A DNA stretch of 64,000 bases. It comes from JAADJA01 sp963840975. GTDB lineage: Bacteria; Bacteroidota; Bacteroidia; Bacteroidales; JAADJA01. The position numbers and the translations under genes were made by a program. Of this stretch, positions 34,995 through 43,510 are shown one piece after another. Numbering within the stretch: position 1 is the first letter of the stretch; every line of letters begins with the position of its first letter. The stretch lies in the NCBI GenBank assembly GCA_963840975.1, contig CAWJBC010000002.1, positions 310,001 through 374,000 of the forward strand, written 5' to 3'. The notes under the pieces were generated by a model. The model was given only the letters and a program-made list of their open reading frames with translations, was not told the origin of the DNA and made no database searches.

Positions 34995-35954
34995 ATGAAA
35001 CGAAAGCAAAAAAAGATATGGATTGTAATTATTGGTTTGATAATCATTCCAATATTAGGATTTAAAATTTACTTTGAAATCAGTAATGCTGTCTATAATA
35101 ATAAGATTAAACAAATGGTTGACAACAATGAATTAACTGTTCAGATTGAGAGTTCAATTGAACACAAAACTTTGGAAATGAATGGATATGAAATCCATTA
35201 TAATGTATCAGGAAAGGAGAATAATGATCTGATTGTATTTTTACATCCTGCTTTTTCTGACCATCGGGCATTTGATCAACAGATTGATTACTTCTCAAAA
35301 GACTATAGAGTTATTACCATTGATTTAATAGGACACGGATTATCAAAAGCAAATAAATCAAAAGATAAAATTGATGCATCCTCAGAACACATTCGTAGAA
35401 TTCTTGAATTAGAAGGAAAGGATCGAGTAAATCTTGTGGGTGTTTCAATGGGTTCACTAATTGCACAATATTTTGCACTTCAATACCCTGATAAAGTAAA
35501 ATCTTTAACAGCATTAGGAGGGTATGATATCAACAAAGAAAATAAGGAAGTTGAAAAAGCACAAAGGTCTTCAAATTTGGGTTTGATACTTAGAGCGGCT
35601 TTTTCAATGAAATCATTTAGAAAGAAAACTGCTGAAATTACGTGCATAACAAAAAAAGGGCAAGCCTTCTTTTACGAAACCTCCAGTTTTTATGAAAGAA
35701 AATCATTTAGAGTTATGCAGGGGCTTCAAAATGTTATAAAAGACAGAATGAATATCAAACCCAAATACCCAACATTGATAGTAACTGCTGAATTTGATAT
35801 AGAATTGGCAAAGAAACTGGCAAAAGAGTGGCATACAAATTCAGAAAATAGTGAATATTATATTATTAAAAATGCCGGACATTGTGCTAATTTAGATAAC
35901 CCATTAGAATTCAATAGCCTGGTAAAGGAGTTTATAGATAAATTAAATAAATGA
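34995..35954 (+). CDS. membrane-anchored alpha/beta hydrolase
   Basis: A 319-residue hydrolase with a single N-terminal membrane anchor (about residues 8-24, IWIVIIGLIIIPILGF). Canonical elements are an oxyanion-loop strand VFLHPAFSDHRAFD near 81-94, DLIGHGLS near 110-117, nucleophile elbow GVSMGS (Ser near 151), acid in VTAEFDIELA and His in NAGHCANLDNP near the end. It should be a serine hydrolase with its active site outside or at the membrane; the substrate is unknown. It is three bases after the CPBP gene and overlaps the next start by four bases (ATGA), so it sits inside an operon from 34240 to 37222. Confidence 0.86.
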   Translation: MKRKQKKIWIVIIGLIIIPILGFKIYFEISNAVYNNKIKQMVDNNELTVQIESSIEHKTLEMNGYEIHYNVSGKENNDLIVFLHPAFSDHRAFDQQIDYFSKDYRVITIDLIGHGLSKANKSKDKIDASSEHIRRILELEGKDRVNLVGVSMGSLIAQYFALQYPDKVKSLTALGGYDINKENKEVEKAQRSSNLGLILRAAFSMKSFRKKTAEITCITKKGQAFFYETSSFYERKSFRVMQGLQNVIKDRMNIKPKYPTLIVTAEFDIELAKKLAKEWHTNSENSEYYIIKNAGHCANLDNPLEFNSLVKEFIDKLNK

Positions 35955-37222
35955 AAAATATCAGAGATATAATAGAGAAAAAGGTTTTTGAAACATCATT
36001 CATTGATACTCATGAGCATTTGATTGATGAGTCAGAACGGTTGGATTGTATCGAACCAATAATTCCTTGTGATGATTGGGCGTTATTGCTTAATCATTAT
36101 TTTGGATTCGACTTGATTTCAGCAGGATTATCAAAAGAAAAGTTTGATAAATTATTCTCAAAACAGTTTAATCCGATTGATAAGTGGCAAATCTTAAATG
36201 AATACTGGCCTTATCTAAAAAACACAGCTTCAGGAATAGTATTTCGAAATACAATCAAGGTACTTTACGGTATCGACGAGATTTCTGCAGATAATATTAC
36301 TGAACTACAAAACAGATACGAACAAACAAGGAAAAAAGGATTTTATAAATATATCATTCAAGATGTAGCAAATATTAAGCATTGTCATGTACACTCACCG
36401 ATTAGTGCATTTAAAAACAGTGAGTCTCCTGAATTATTGCATCTGGATATTGCATTAAATGGATTAATTCAGGTAGTAGTAAAACCTTATTCTGTTCCCG
36501 TAAACGTTAAGATTAATTCTTTATCAGATTGGCACTCGCTAATTGATTGGTGGTTTTCCGAATATAACCAAATTGCAAAGGGAGTGAAAATTGGGAATGC
36601 TTATTTTAGAAGGCTTGATTTTGAAAGGATCGATGCCAACGAAGTTGAAAATATATTTATAAGAAAAATCAATTTACAAATAATTAGTCCCGAGGAAGAA
36701 AAAAAACTTCAAGACCATTTGTTTTGGTACTGTGTTGACAAAGCTACTGAATACGGATTGCCTGTAAAAATGCATACAGGCCAATGGGCAATGAATAATG
36801 TAATGAATATGCACTGGGTAAAGGACAACCCATCAGATTGTGCTTCACTGTGCAAGCAAGCTCCAAATACAAGATTTGTCTTTTTCCATTTATGCTATCC
36901 CCATTATGAGGAAATGCTTTCTTTAGCAAAAAGTTATTCAAACGCATACATGGACATGTGCTGGTCTTGGTCTATTAATCCTTTGTCCGCTAAAGATTTT
37001 TTGAAAAAATTTATACTTACCGTACCAAATAATAAAATCTTCTCGTTTGGTGGCGATGATAAGATTGTTGAGAATCTAATTGGACATGCTTTTGTCGCTC
37101 GCAAAGGGATTGCTCAAGCCTTGACTGAATTAGTAACTGAAAATTGGATAACAATAAGTGATGCATTAGAATTAGTAGATAATTTAATGTATAAAAATGC
37201 TGAGAAAATATTTGAAAAATAA
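35951..37222 (+). CDS. amidohydrolase-superfamily protein, glucuronate-isomerase-like fold
   Basis: A 423-residue TIM-barrel amidohydrolase. The first strand carries the metal-binding HxH (DTHEHLID at residues 19-26). Further barrel motifs are MHTGQWAMNN, where a His and a hydrophobic turn usually bind metal, FFHLCYPHYEE and FSFGGDDK (an Asp on the last strand). The order resembles the uronate isomerase and related amidohydrolase branch. It lacks a signal peptide, so it is cytoplasmic. The substrate is unknown; sugars, lactones or aromatic acids are common in this branch. The start overlaps the hydrolase stop by four bases. Confidence 0.78.
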   Translation: MKNIRDIIEKKVFETSFIDTHEHLIDESERLDCIEPIIPCDDWALLLNHYFGFDLISAGLSKEKFDKLFSKQFNPIDKWQILNEYWPYLKNTASGIVFRNTIKVLYGIDEISADNITELQNRYEQTRKKGFYKYIIQDVANIKHCHVHSPISAFKNSESPELLHLDIALNGLIQVVVKPYSVPVNVKINSLSDWHSLIDWWFSEYNQIAKGVKIGNAYFRRLDFERIDANEVENIFIRKINLQIISPEEEKKLQDHLFWYCVDKATEYGLPVKMHTGQWAMNNVMNMHWVKDNPSDCASLCKQAPNTRFVFFHLCYPHYEEMLSLAKSYSNAYMDMCWSWSINPLSAKDFLKKFILTVPNNKIFSFGGDDKIVENLIGHAFVARKGIAQALTELVTENWITISDALELVDNLMYKNAEKIFEK

Positions 37223-37267
37223 AACATACTGGCGCTAATGTATATTTAAACTGCATAATGGATAAAT

Positions 37268-38758
37268 ATGAAAAAGAAGATAATAATAATCGGTGGTGGA
37301 ATTGCCGGCTTATCTGCCGGAATTTATTCCGCAATGAATGGTTTCGATACCGAAATTATTGAATTGCACAATGTAGCCGGCGGACAATGCACGGCCTGGG
37401 AACGCAAAAAATATCGTTTCGATTATTGTTTGCATTGGTTGGTAGGTACTTCGAAAGGCGCTTTTCATGAAATATGGAAAGAAACCAATGTTATTAATAA
37501 TGAAACCGAAATAATTGACCACGAAGTTCATTCTCAAATATTTGATAAAGACAGAAATAAATTAATTATTTATACAAATATAGACCGTTGGGAAAAATAC
37601 CTTATCGAAATTGCACCTGAAGATTCGAAAGCCATCCGAAGAATGTGTAACGATATGCGTAAAAGTGCTTTATTGGAACCTTTTGCGTTACCACCCGAAC
37701 TTCGTAATCCGCTCGACTATATTCAGGATTATTCCTGCAATGCTTCCAATTCTTATCCTGGTTAAAAAATTCGGAAGGTTAACCTGTAAAGAGTATTTTG
37801 ATAAACTTGACTTTAAAACTGAAAAAATAAAATCGTTTTTACATGGATTGTATGGCGAAAGAAATTATTCTGCATTAGGTTTTATTTTTATGCTTGCCTG
37901 GTTTAATCAAAAAAATGCAGGCTATATAAAAGGTGGTTCTTATCCTTTGGCTCAGCGAATGGTGGAAAAATTCGAAAGACTTGGCGGGAAAATTTCATAC
38001 AACAAGAGAGTTGAAAAAATTATTGTAGAAAACAACATGGCAAAAGGTGTAATTTTAACTGATGGAACAAAGATTTTATCCGATTATGTAATCAGCACTG
38101 CCGATGGTTATACTACCATCTATAAAATGCTGGAAGGAAAATACATTTCTAAAAAAATTGATTTTGCCTACAAAAACTGGGAATTATTTACACCGCTTGT
38201 TCAGGTTTCGTTTGGAATAAATAAAGTGATTGAATATGCATCTCCAATTATTATAAATATTTCAAAAGATTTAAAAATAGGACAGAACCAAATTGGAATA
38301 CGGTTATTCGATAATGAATTATTCGTACGACACAACCATGGCACCCGAAGGAAAAACATCTATTGTTATGCGCTACGACAGCCCCTGGAAACTTTGGGAA
38401 AATTTAGAAGGAGATGAATATAAAAATGAAAAACTTCAAATAGAAAAAGATGCAACCGGCTTTTTGGAATTAGAATATCCGGGTATTACTCAAATATATT
38501 GAAGTAATTGATGTAGCAACACCTAAAACCGATGTTCGTTTTACCGGAGTAAAAGATGGTGCTTACGAAGGGTTTATGCCTTCGAAGGAAAATATGATGA
38601 AATCGTTGGATATGCAGCTTCCTAAACTTAAAAATTTCCTGATGGCAGGACAATGGCTATTCCCGGGCGGTGGACTTCCTCCATCAGCACAAACAGGTAA
38701 ATGGTCAGTTCAATTGATTTGTAAAAAAGAGAAACAAAAATTTATCTCAGACAAATAA
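37268..38758 (+). pseudogene. FAD-dependent phytoene-desaturase-like oxidoreductase gene with three frameshifts
   Basis: Four reading frames in succession make a single protein of the CrtI/amine-oxidase group (about 490 codons). The first frame (37268 to about 37730) has the dinucleotide motif IIIGGGIAGLSAGIYSAMNGF and the family's CTAWERKKYRFDY. The second (to about 38285) has RNYSALGFIFML, KGGSYPLAQRMVEKF and SDYVISTADGY. The third (to about 38490) has IMNYSYDTTMAPEGK. The fourth (to 38758) has DVATPKTDVRFTG and the C-terminal PGGGLPPSAQTGKWSVQLI. Each junction is restored by removing one base (extra G after CAG near 37730, G near 38295, C near 38490). A decayed gene is the simplest reading unless reads show otherwise. 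Confidence 0.85.
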
Positions 38759-38796
38759 GGAAAAATGAAAAAAATCATCCATTAAAAATAATAGCT

Positions 38797-39762
38797 ATGA
38801 AACGACAAATTATTCTGACAGCATTGCTAATTTCTGTTTTCTTTAGCGCAAAGGCTCAAACTGATTCTGCAATAGATAGTTTATTAAATCAGTATGTCTT
38901 ATCATCGCCAACTAAGGATGCCGGAATACTTGTTGGTGTTATTGCTTGCAATAAGGATATAGTAAAAACATTCTCAAAAGGAGCAATTGATAAGGGAAAT
39001 GATTTACGATTAGTATGTCCTGGTTCAAAACCTGCTATCAGCTATTTAATTCTGAAAAACGGGTTAAATATTCAATCTGCGATTGATAAATGGTTTCCAC
39101 TAAATCAAGGTTATAAAATGTCCGACAAAATCACAATTAAGATGCTGCTGTCAAATACCAGCGGGATCAATGATTATGTTGGATTGCTGTTCAATTGTAA
39201 ACAAGCCGGTAATGCCCAGTTAACGATTGATACGGCGTATAAAAACAAAGAATTAGCATTTAATCCGGGAGAATCTGTGTTGTATTCAAACACAGGTTTT
39301 AATATGGCCGGAATTATTTTAGAAAAGGAAACCGGGAAAACTGTGGATGAATTATTATCAGAACGGTTTAAAGGAATCTCACCTTCCATAAGAATGGATG
39401 ATGGTAAGGGTAATTATCCAAATGGATACATGCCCTGGCCCTATCACTATAGTTTATCATCTTATTCCGGGGGTTTGATTGGCACAATTGAAGATTATTT
39501 AAGAATGATGGCGTATATAAGTAAACAACCGGAATTTAAAATAATGACGGATTGGGTTAAGGTCATACATGGGTGGAAACATGGCCTGGGAATCGAAGGA
39601 GAAGGAAACAACATTATTTATCCGGGTAATTCTGGCGCAAACTTGTCCTGGTTATTAATGGTTGATACGAAAATTATCTATGTTCATACAGCAAATGAAT
39701 TGGATTATGATAAGTTTCAAGGATTCCTCAACAATGTGATTCCATTACTGACCAAACAATAA
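38797..39762 (+). CDS. secreted beta-lactamase-fold protein lacking the catalytic serine
   Basis: A 321-residue exported protein (signal MKRQIILTALLISVFFSAKA) of the class C beta-lactamase / serine hydrolase family. The SxxK motif should be where CPGSKPA lies (residues 74-80): the Lys is present at 78 but the nucleophile position 75 is Pro. The YxN motif is present (YSN, 163-165). No HxG motif is evident near the expected PGNSGANLSWL. LLSNTSGINDY and ILEKETGKTVDELL fit the family well. By comparison the relative at 41822 has S-N-T-K intact. It is likely catalytically inactive and may bind cell-wall peptides or ligands. Confidence 0.8.
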   Translation: MKRQIILTALLISVFFSAKAQTDSAIDSLLNQYVLSSPTKDAGILVGVIACNKDIVKTFSKGAIDKGNDLRLVCPGSKPAISYLILKNGLNIQSAIDKWFPLNQGYKMSDKITIKMLLSNTSGINDYVGLLFNCKQAGNAQLTIDTAYKNKELAFNPGESVLYSNTGFNMAGIILEKETGKTVDELLSERFKGISPSIRMDDGKGNYPNGYMPWPYHYSLSSYSGGLIGTIEDYLRMMAYISKQPEFKIMTDWVKVIHGWKHGLGIEGEGNNIIYPGNSGANLSWLLMVDTKIIYVHTANELDYDKFQGFLNNVIPLLTKQ

Positions 39763-39804
39763 AAGCAATTTGCCTGATTTATAATGATATAAGAATAATT
39801 GAGC

Positions 39805-40197
39805 ATGAAAACAAATTTCCTTATGTTCATCTTTCTACTGCTTGTTAACGCTGGTTTTGCACATACAATCCCTAATGACAGTTTGTATTTAGGGCAAATT
39901 CCTCCGGGAAATATTCCTGAAGTATTTAAGCTGCAGGTAAGTCCTGAACACTTTGCAGCCGAAAGAATTGCGATTTCAAATGATGATAACAAAATATATT
40001 ATTCTGAAATAAAAAGCCATTACCCCATAAATTCTGCAAGAATTAAAAATTACAGATATTCCGGTGGCAAATGGACGGGACCTTTCGTTTTGTATAAAGA
40101 TTATTGTGCTCCTGCCTTATCGCTTAGCGGTGATACCATGTATTTTGAAAATGGAGCTTTTGAAACTTATTTTTCTGTTAAAAGAAATGAAAAATAA
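39805..40197 (+). pseudogene. 3'-truncated propeller-family gene
   Basis: A 130-codon frame with a signal peptide (MKTNFLMFIFLLLVNAGFA), the family start HTIPNDSLYLGQIPPG, AERIAISNDDNKIYYSE, a blade-like KIKNYRYSGGKWTGPF and LSLSGDTMYFENGAFETYFSVK, then a stop. It matches roughly the first 130 residues of the full-length relative at 24755 and then ends without the remaining blades. The DNA after the stop is a hairpin-rich intergenic element, so the rest was probably lost where that element lies. A short secreted protein cannot be excluded. Confidence 0.7.
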
Positions 40198-40240
40198 GAA
40201 AAACACCAAACGCCTAACACACGCTTTGTTCATTGGCTGG

Positions 40241-40347
40241 CTGACCCCGCTAAAGTGGGGCATTTAACAGGTTGCTACCGCATTCATGTTGTCGCTACTG
40301 CGAAAGTGAACGCTTCCGCAAACCGCCCATAACCTTGGTAGTATGGG
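40241..40347. repeat. hairpin-rich intergenic element 1
   Basis: Three hairpins in 107 bases: CCCCGC with TAAA loop and GTGGGG (40245-40260), TGCGAAAGTG with AA loop and CGCTTCCGCA (40299-40320, one mismatch and one wobble), and CCCATA paired with TATGGG (40326-40347). It is more GC-rich than its surroundings and contains no gene. It separates a truncated propeller gene from the HExxH membrane gene. It could be a REP-like palindromic repeat or a recombination site. Confidence 0.45.
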
Positions 40348-40391
40348 GCATTTTAAAAAGAAAAACGCGAGTTCAATTTAAGATTTAAAAA

Positions 40392-40964
40392 ATGAAAGAG
40401 ACTTTTAGTAATAGAATAAGCAAAGATTTAAAAGAAAGTCAGATTGATTGGAAAGTTATCATTTCATTCATACCCATCGCATTCATCACCTATCTCTTCC
40501 ATGAATCCGGACATTGGATATTCGGAGAGCTTATGGGAAATGATATGATATTAGGACTAAATAATTGTGCTCCGAGAAATGGTTCTTTCATAAAAGAAAC
40601 TCATGCTCTCTGGTCTGCGATAGGTGGACCTGCTTTTACTATCATTCAGGCTTTAATATTTATGTTTATTGTTCAGATAACTAAATCAATTTATGCGTAT
40701 TCAATTGTGTTTTTTGCTGCGTTTTCACGTTTTTTTTCAATTGTGTTTGGCGGAATTAGTCTACAAGATGAATCAGGGATAGCTGCAATGCTTGATACAA
40801 ACAAATACCTGGTTGCCATGATTGTACTACTAATTCTGTTTTTAATTATCTGGCGATGCAATCGGATTATGAGATTAAATATGAAAGCGGTTGGATATTT
40901 TACCGTTCTTGGAACTTTCGCAATACTTATTGTAATCGGAGTAAATCAAGTTATTATGAAATAA
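40392..40964 (+). CDS. membrane protein with HExxH metalloprotease-like motif
   Basis: A 190-residue protein with about five hydrophobic helices. The first helix ends in FHESGHW (His37, Glu38, His41), a zinc-type HExxH motif in the membrane as in site-2 (M50-like) proteases. A second motif with Gly and Pro, SAIGGPAFTIIQALIFMF, lies near residue 75-95 and resembles the second half of such active sites, but the LDG motif of typical M50 enzymes is not clear. It could be an M50-related peptidase or a metal-binding membrane protein. It stands alone between two intergenic hairpin elements, with no neighbour in its transcript. Confidence 0.65.
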   Translation: MKETFSNRISKDLKESQIDWKVIISFIPIAFITYLFHESGHWIFGELMGNDMILGLNNCAPRNGSFIKETHALWSAIGGPAFTIIQALIFMFIVQITKSIYAYSIVFFAAFSRFFSIVFGGISLQDESGIAAMLDTNKYLVAMIVLLILFLIIWRCNRIMRLNMKAVGYFTVLGTFAILIVIGVNQVIMK

Positions 40965-40966
40965 TA

Positions 40967-41120
40967 AACAACGGGGCACAAAGGATATAGCAAATGCGGG
41001 TTTGCGTGTTCGTTGAAACATTTGGAATCTTTATATACTTTTGTCATGGCAGACAGTTGAGTAACAATTTATTCCCGCACTTGCTTTAGCGTCGGCCGTT
41101 ACGACCCACGCTAAAGCAAG
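40967..41120. repeat. palindromic intergenic element 2
   Basis: A 13-base perfect stem, CTTGCTTTAGCGT (41080-41092) and ACGCTAAAGCAAG (41108-41120), with a 15-base loop. A second outer pair, GCAAATGCGGG (40990-41000) and CCCGCACTTGC (41074-41084), is ten of eleven complementary and overlaps it, so alternative folds are possible. It lies between the HExxH membrane gene and the GntR operon. Similar GC-rich palindromes occur at 40241-40347 and 43303-43399. Confidence 0.5.
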
Positions 41121-41148
41121 ACTAATCACAAAAAAAATTAAAATCCAA

Positions 41149-41198
41149 TTGCAGTGAGTGAAAAATAGCCTATCTTTACATCGTATACGATATACGAT
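41149..41198 (+). promoter_or_regulatory. promoter and FadR-type operator of the GntR gene
   Basis: TTG at 41149-41151 and TATCTTTA at 41171-41178 fit the Bacteroidota -33 and -7 pattern with 19 bases between. Directly downstream is the perfect palindrome ATCGTATACGAT (41180-41191), followed by another ATACGAT half (41192-41198) that touches the start codon at 41199. The GTATAC core matches the FadR-type GntR consensus (GT-M-K-AC). A repressor bound here would cover the transcription start and the translation start, so autoregulation is very likely. Confidence 0.65.
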
Positions 41199-41825
41199 AT
41201 GACATTAAAAAAAATAAATTTCAGAGACCAAATTCGAGTAATTATTCTTGATTCTATTTTAAAAGGTCAATTGACATTAGGTGCAAAACTTTCATTGGCA
41301 GAGTTTGCCAGAAAGCTGGATACAAGTGTAACCCCTATCCGTGAAGCTTTTACTCAATTAGAAATAGCCGGAATACTTGAGTCAATACCTTATGTTGGAT
41401 TTTGTGTAAAAACCCTTTCTCAATCAGAAGCCAAAGAAATCTACACTTTAATTGGTATGATTGAAGCACACGCTCTTTATACTAAATATTCGACCAAAAC
41501 TGTACATCGCCTACTGAAAATTGCTAAAAAGATTGAAAACAGCAATTTGGAGCAAGAAAAATTAATTGCTGACAATGAGTTTCATGAATTGCTTATTGAT
41601 ACAAAAACTCATCATGTTGCTTTTTCAATTCTTAAAAACTTAAAGGCTCAGGTATTTCTATTCGAACTGCAGTTTATGAAAAATAGAAATTCCAACATTA
41701 CCAATGACGAAGACCACAAGACCATAATAGAATTAATTCAAAAAGGGGAATCAATTACTGAGCTTATTAGGCTGCATTGGAAGAACAGTTATCAATTTGT
41801 CATAAATCAAAATAATATGAAATGA
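41199..41825 (+). CDS. GntR family transcriptional regulator, FadR/FCD type
   Basis: A 208-residue DNA-binding repressor-like protein. The winged HTH is at about residues 8-70, with LSLAEFARKLDTSVTPIREA and the wing around LESIPYVGFCVKTL. The FCD ligand domain is at about 75-200 with the acidic and His residues usual for a metal-binding site (ADNEFHELLIDTKTHHVAF, DEDHKTIIELI). The start ATG is embedded at the end of a putative operator. The gene overlaps the following serine hydrolase by four bases (ATGA), so it probably regulates itself and that enzyme. The inducer is unknown, commonly an organic acid. Confidence 0.88.
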   Translation: MTLKKINFRDQIRVIILDSILKGQLTLGAKLSLAEFARKLDTSVTPIREAFTQLEIAGILESIPYVGFCVKTLSQSEAKEIYTLIGMIEAHALYTKYSTKTVHRLLKIAKKIENSNLEQEKLIADNEFHELLIDTKTHHVAFSILKNLKAQVFLFELQFMKNRNSNITNDEDHKTIIELIQKGESITELIRLHWKNSYQFVINQNNMK

Positions 41826-43240
41826 AAAATCTAATTATTGCAATAACATTATCTGTTTTCACATCCATAATTTGTTTTGGGCAAAATTTTGGGAAAATAG
41901 ATTCATTAACTGCTAATTTACAGAAAAAATATAACTTAAAAGGTGTAGGAATTGTTGCTGTTCAAGGCAATGAAATTATCTATCAAAAAACATTCGGTTA
42001 TGCGAATAAAACAAATCTTTTTACTGATTCCACTGCAATTTATATTGCTTCTAATACCAAAGCTTTTATTGGATTGTCGCTAGCAAAGTTGGCGTTTGAA
42101 AAGAAAATTAACTTCTCGGATCCTATCACCATATACATTCCATCCTATTATTTTCCAAAACAGATTGAAGCGGAAAAAATAACGATAAGTAATTTAATGC
42201 AACACACTCATGGTTTATCAAATGACCCGATGGTTTTCAGAACTGCTTATTCCGGCGAGTTCCCTTCCGATTTGAAAGAATTATTAAAATTTACTGTTTA
42301 TAGGCAAGATTCTTTGACTTATGATTTTAAATATAGTAATCTGGGCTACTTATTAGGTGGAATTATTATAGAAGAAGTTACTGGTAAAAACTGGAAAGAT
42401 TATGTTGACGAAAACATTTTCAATCCAATAGGTATGCTGGAAACATCTTCGAATATCAACTTCAAACAAAGTTTAGAAGCGATGCCTTTTGAATATTATT
42501 CTGACGAATCCATTTCATCAAGAAAATCAGAGAACACACTTCATTCGGCAGGAGGTATTTTTTCTACTCTTGGTGATATGGCAAAGTGGTTGCGAATTTT
42601 TACAAATGACAATCAGAAAATCTTTAACCCAGCGCTTATTAGAGAGTATTTAGATTCACGAACCTCTGTCGGAGACAGAATGGGCCCCTTTACAATGGAC
42701 GAATATGGCAACGGCTGGATTTATGGTACTTTAATGGGAAAGACATTATTTTTCCATTTTGGGAGTTTTCCTGGTTATGAGTCTATTATATCTTTTAATC
42801 AAGAAAAGAAAATTGGGGTTTTTGTGTTTGTAAATGAGCGAATAGGTGGTCAAAGAATAGCAGCCATGCTTACAGCATATTTCTATTTAGTAGAAAATGA
42901 AGACTCGGAAGCAGATGGAAAAATTAAAATGTTTTCCCAATTTATTGACCCGTTGTATTCAAAAACAAAACCCGAAAGAACAATATTCACATATCAAAAT
43001 ACAGATGAATTGACAGGAACTTATTTTAGCCCAGAATATGGCCATTTAATAATTGATAAGACTTCTAATGGGTTTACGTTTTCATTAGGTAGACTTACCA
43101 GTTTGGCATATTTGGATACTGAAAATAATGGGATATTAATTGAATGGACCCCTGGAATCACCGAACATTTTACTATTTCAAAGGATAACAAAGTTGTCAA
43201 ATTAATATATGGTGAATTTGGCGAATTTTTAAAGCAATAA
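41822..43240 (+). CDS. secreted serine hydrolase, class C beta-lactamase family
   Basis: A 472-residue exported enzyme with a signal peptide (to about IICFGQ). All three motifs are intact: SNTK (77-80), YSN (171-173) in DFKYSNLGYLLGG, and HFGSFPG as HxG. A C-terminal domain of about 100 residues (RTIFTYQNTDELTGTYFSPEYG onward) is common in Bacteroidota relatives. Such proteins act as D-Ala-D-Ala carboxypeptidases, esterases or amidases on diverse substrates; true beta-lactamase activity cannot be claimed. It is translationally coupled to the GntR gene. Confidence 0.85.
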   Translation: MKNLIIAITLSVFTSIICFGQNFGKIDSLTANLQKKYNLKGVGIVAVQGNEIIYQKTFGYANKTNLFTDSTAIYIASNTKAFIGLSLAKLAFEKKINFSDPITIYIPSYYFPKQIEAEKITISNLMQHTHGLSNDPMVFRTAYSGEFPSDLKELLKFTVYRQDSLTYDFKYSNLGYLLGGIIIEEVTGKNWKDYVDENIFNPIGMLETSSNINFKQSLEAMPFEYYSDESISSRKSENTLHSAGGIFSTLGDMAKWLRIFTNDNQKIFNPALIREYLDSRTSVGDRMGPFTMDEYGNGWIYGTLMGKTLFFHFGSFPGYESIISFNQEKKIGVFVFVNERIGGQRIAAMLTAYFYLVENEDSEADGKIKMFSQFIDPLYSKTKPERTIFTYQNTDELTGTYFSPEYGHLIIDKTSNGFTFSLGRLTSLAYLDTENNGILIEWTPGITEHFTISKDNKVVKLIYGEFGEFLKQ

Positions 43241-43302
43241 CCTAAGGATCAATTTTCCTAATTTTGGAAGAAGCACTGGTGGTAATAATAGATAAAAGCT
43301 AA

Positions 43303-43399
43303 TTGGCGCTTACCATTCATCCAGACAAAGACATGAAAGGAAAAACAACATACAAATCAAGGAACATCCTGCGAGGCAAGCGCCAAATGGCCATATGGC
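43303..43399. repeat. palindromic intergenic element 3
   Basis: TTGGCGCTT (43303-43311) is perfectly complementary to AAGCGCCAA (43378-43386), enclosing 66 bases, and the second arm is followed by the perfect palindrome GCCATATGGC (43390-43399). It lies in a 270-base gap with no gene, between the serine hydrolase and the broken MarC gene. Confidence 0.4.
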
Positions 43400-43510
43400 G
43401 GGAACGTTAATCAAAAATTATTTAAAGAGTAATTAAAGATCATTTCAAATAGTAATTGAACAAAGGTAATCGTTATTCATCCTGAATACATAGAATACAA
43501 AACAGTAATA

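Noticed and set aside
40200..41120. Clear integron with attC sites and integrase
   Set aside because: No integrase was found and no full R'/R'' pair was seen, so it is reported only as an open possibility.
41822..43240. True beta-lactamase conferring resistance
   Set aside because: Only general serine hydrolase family motifs are visible; activity on antibiotics cannot be inferred.
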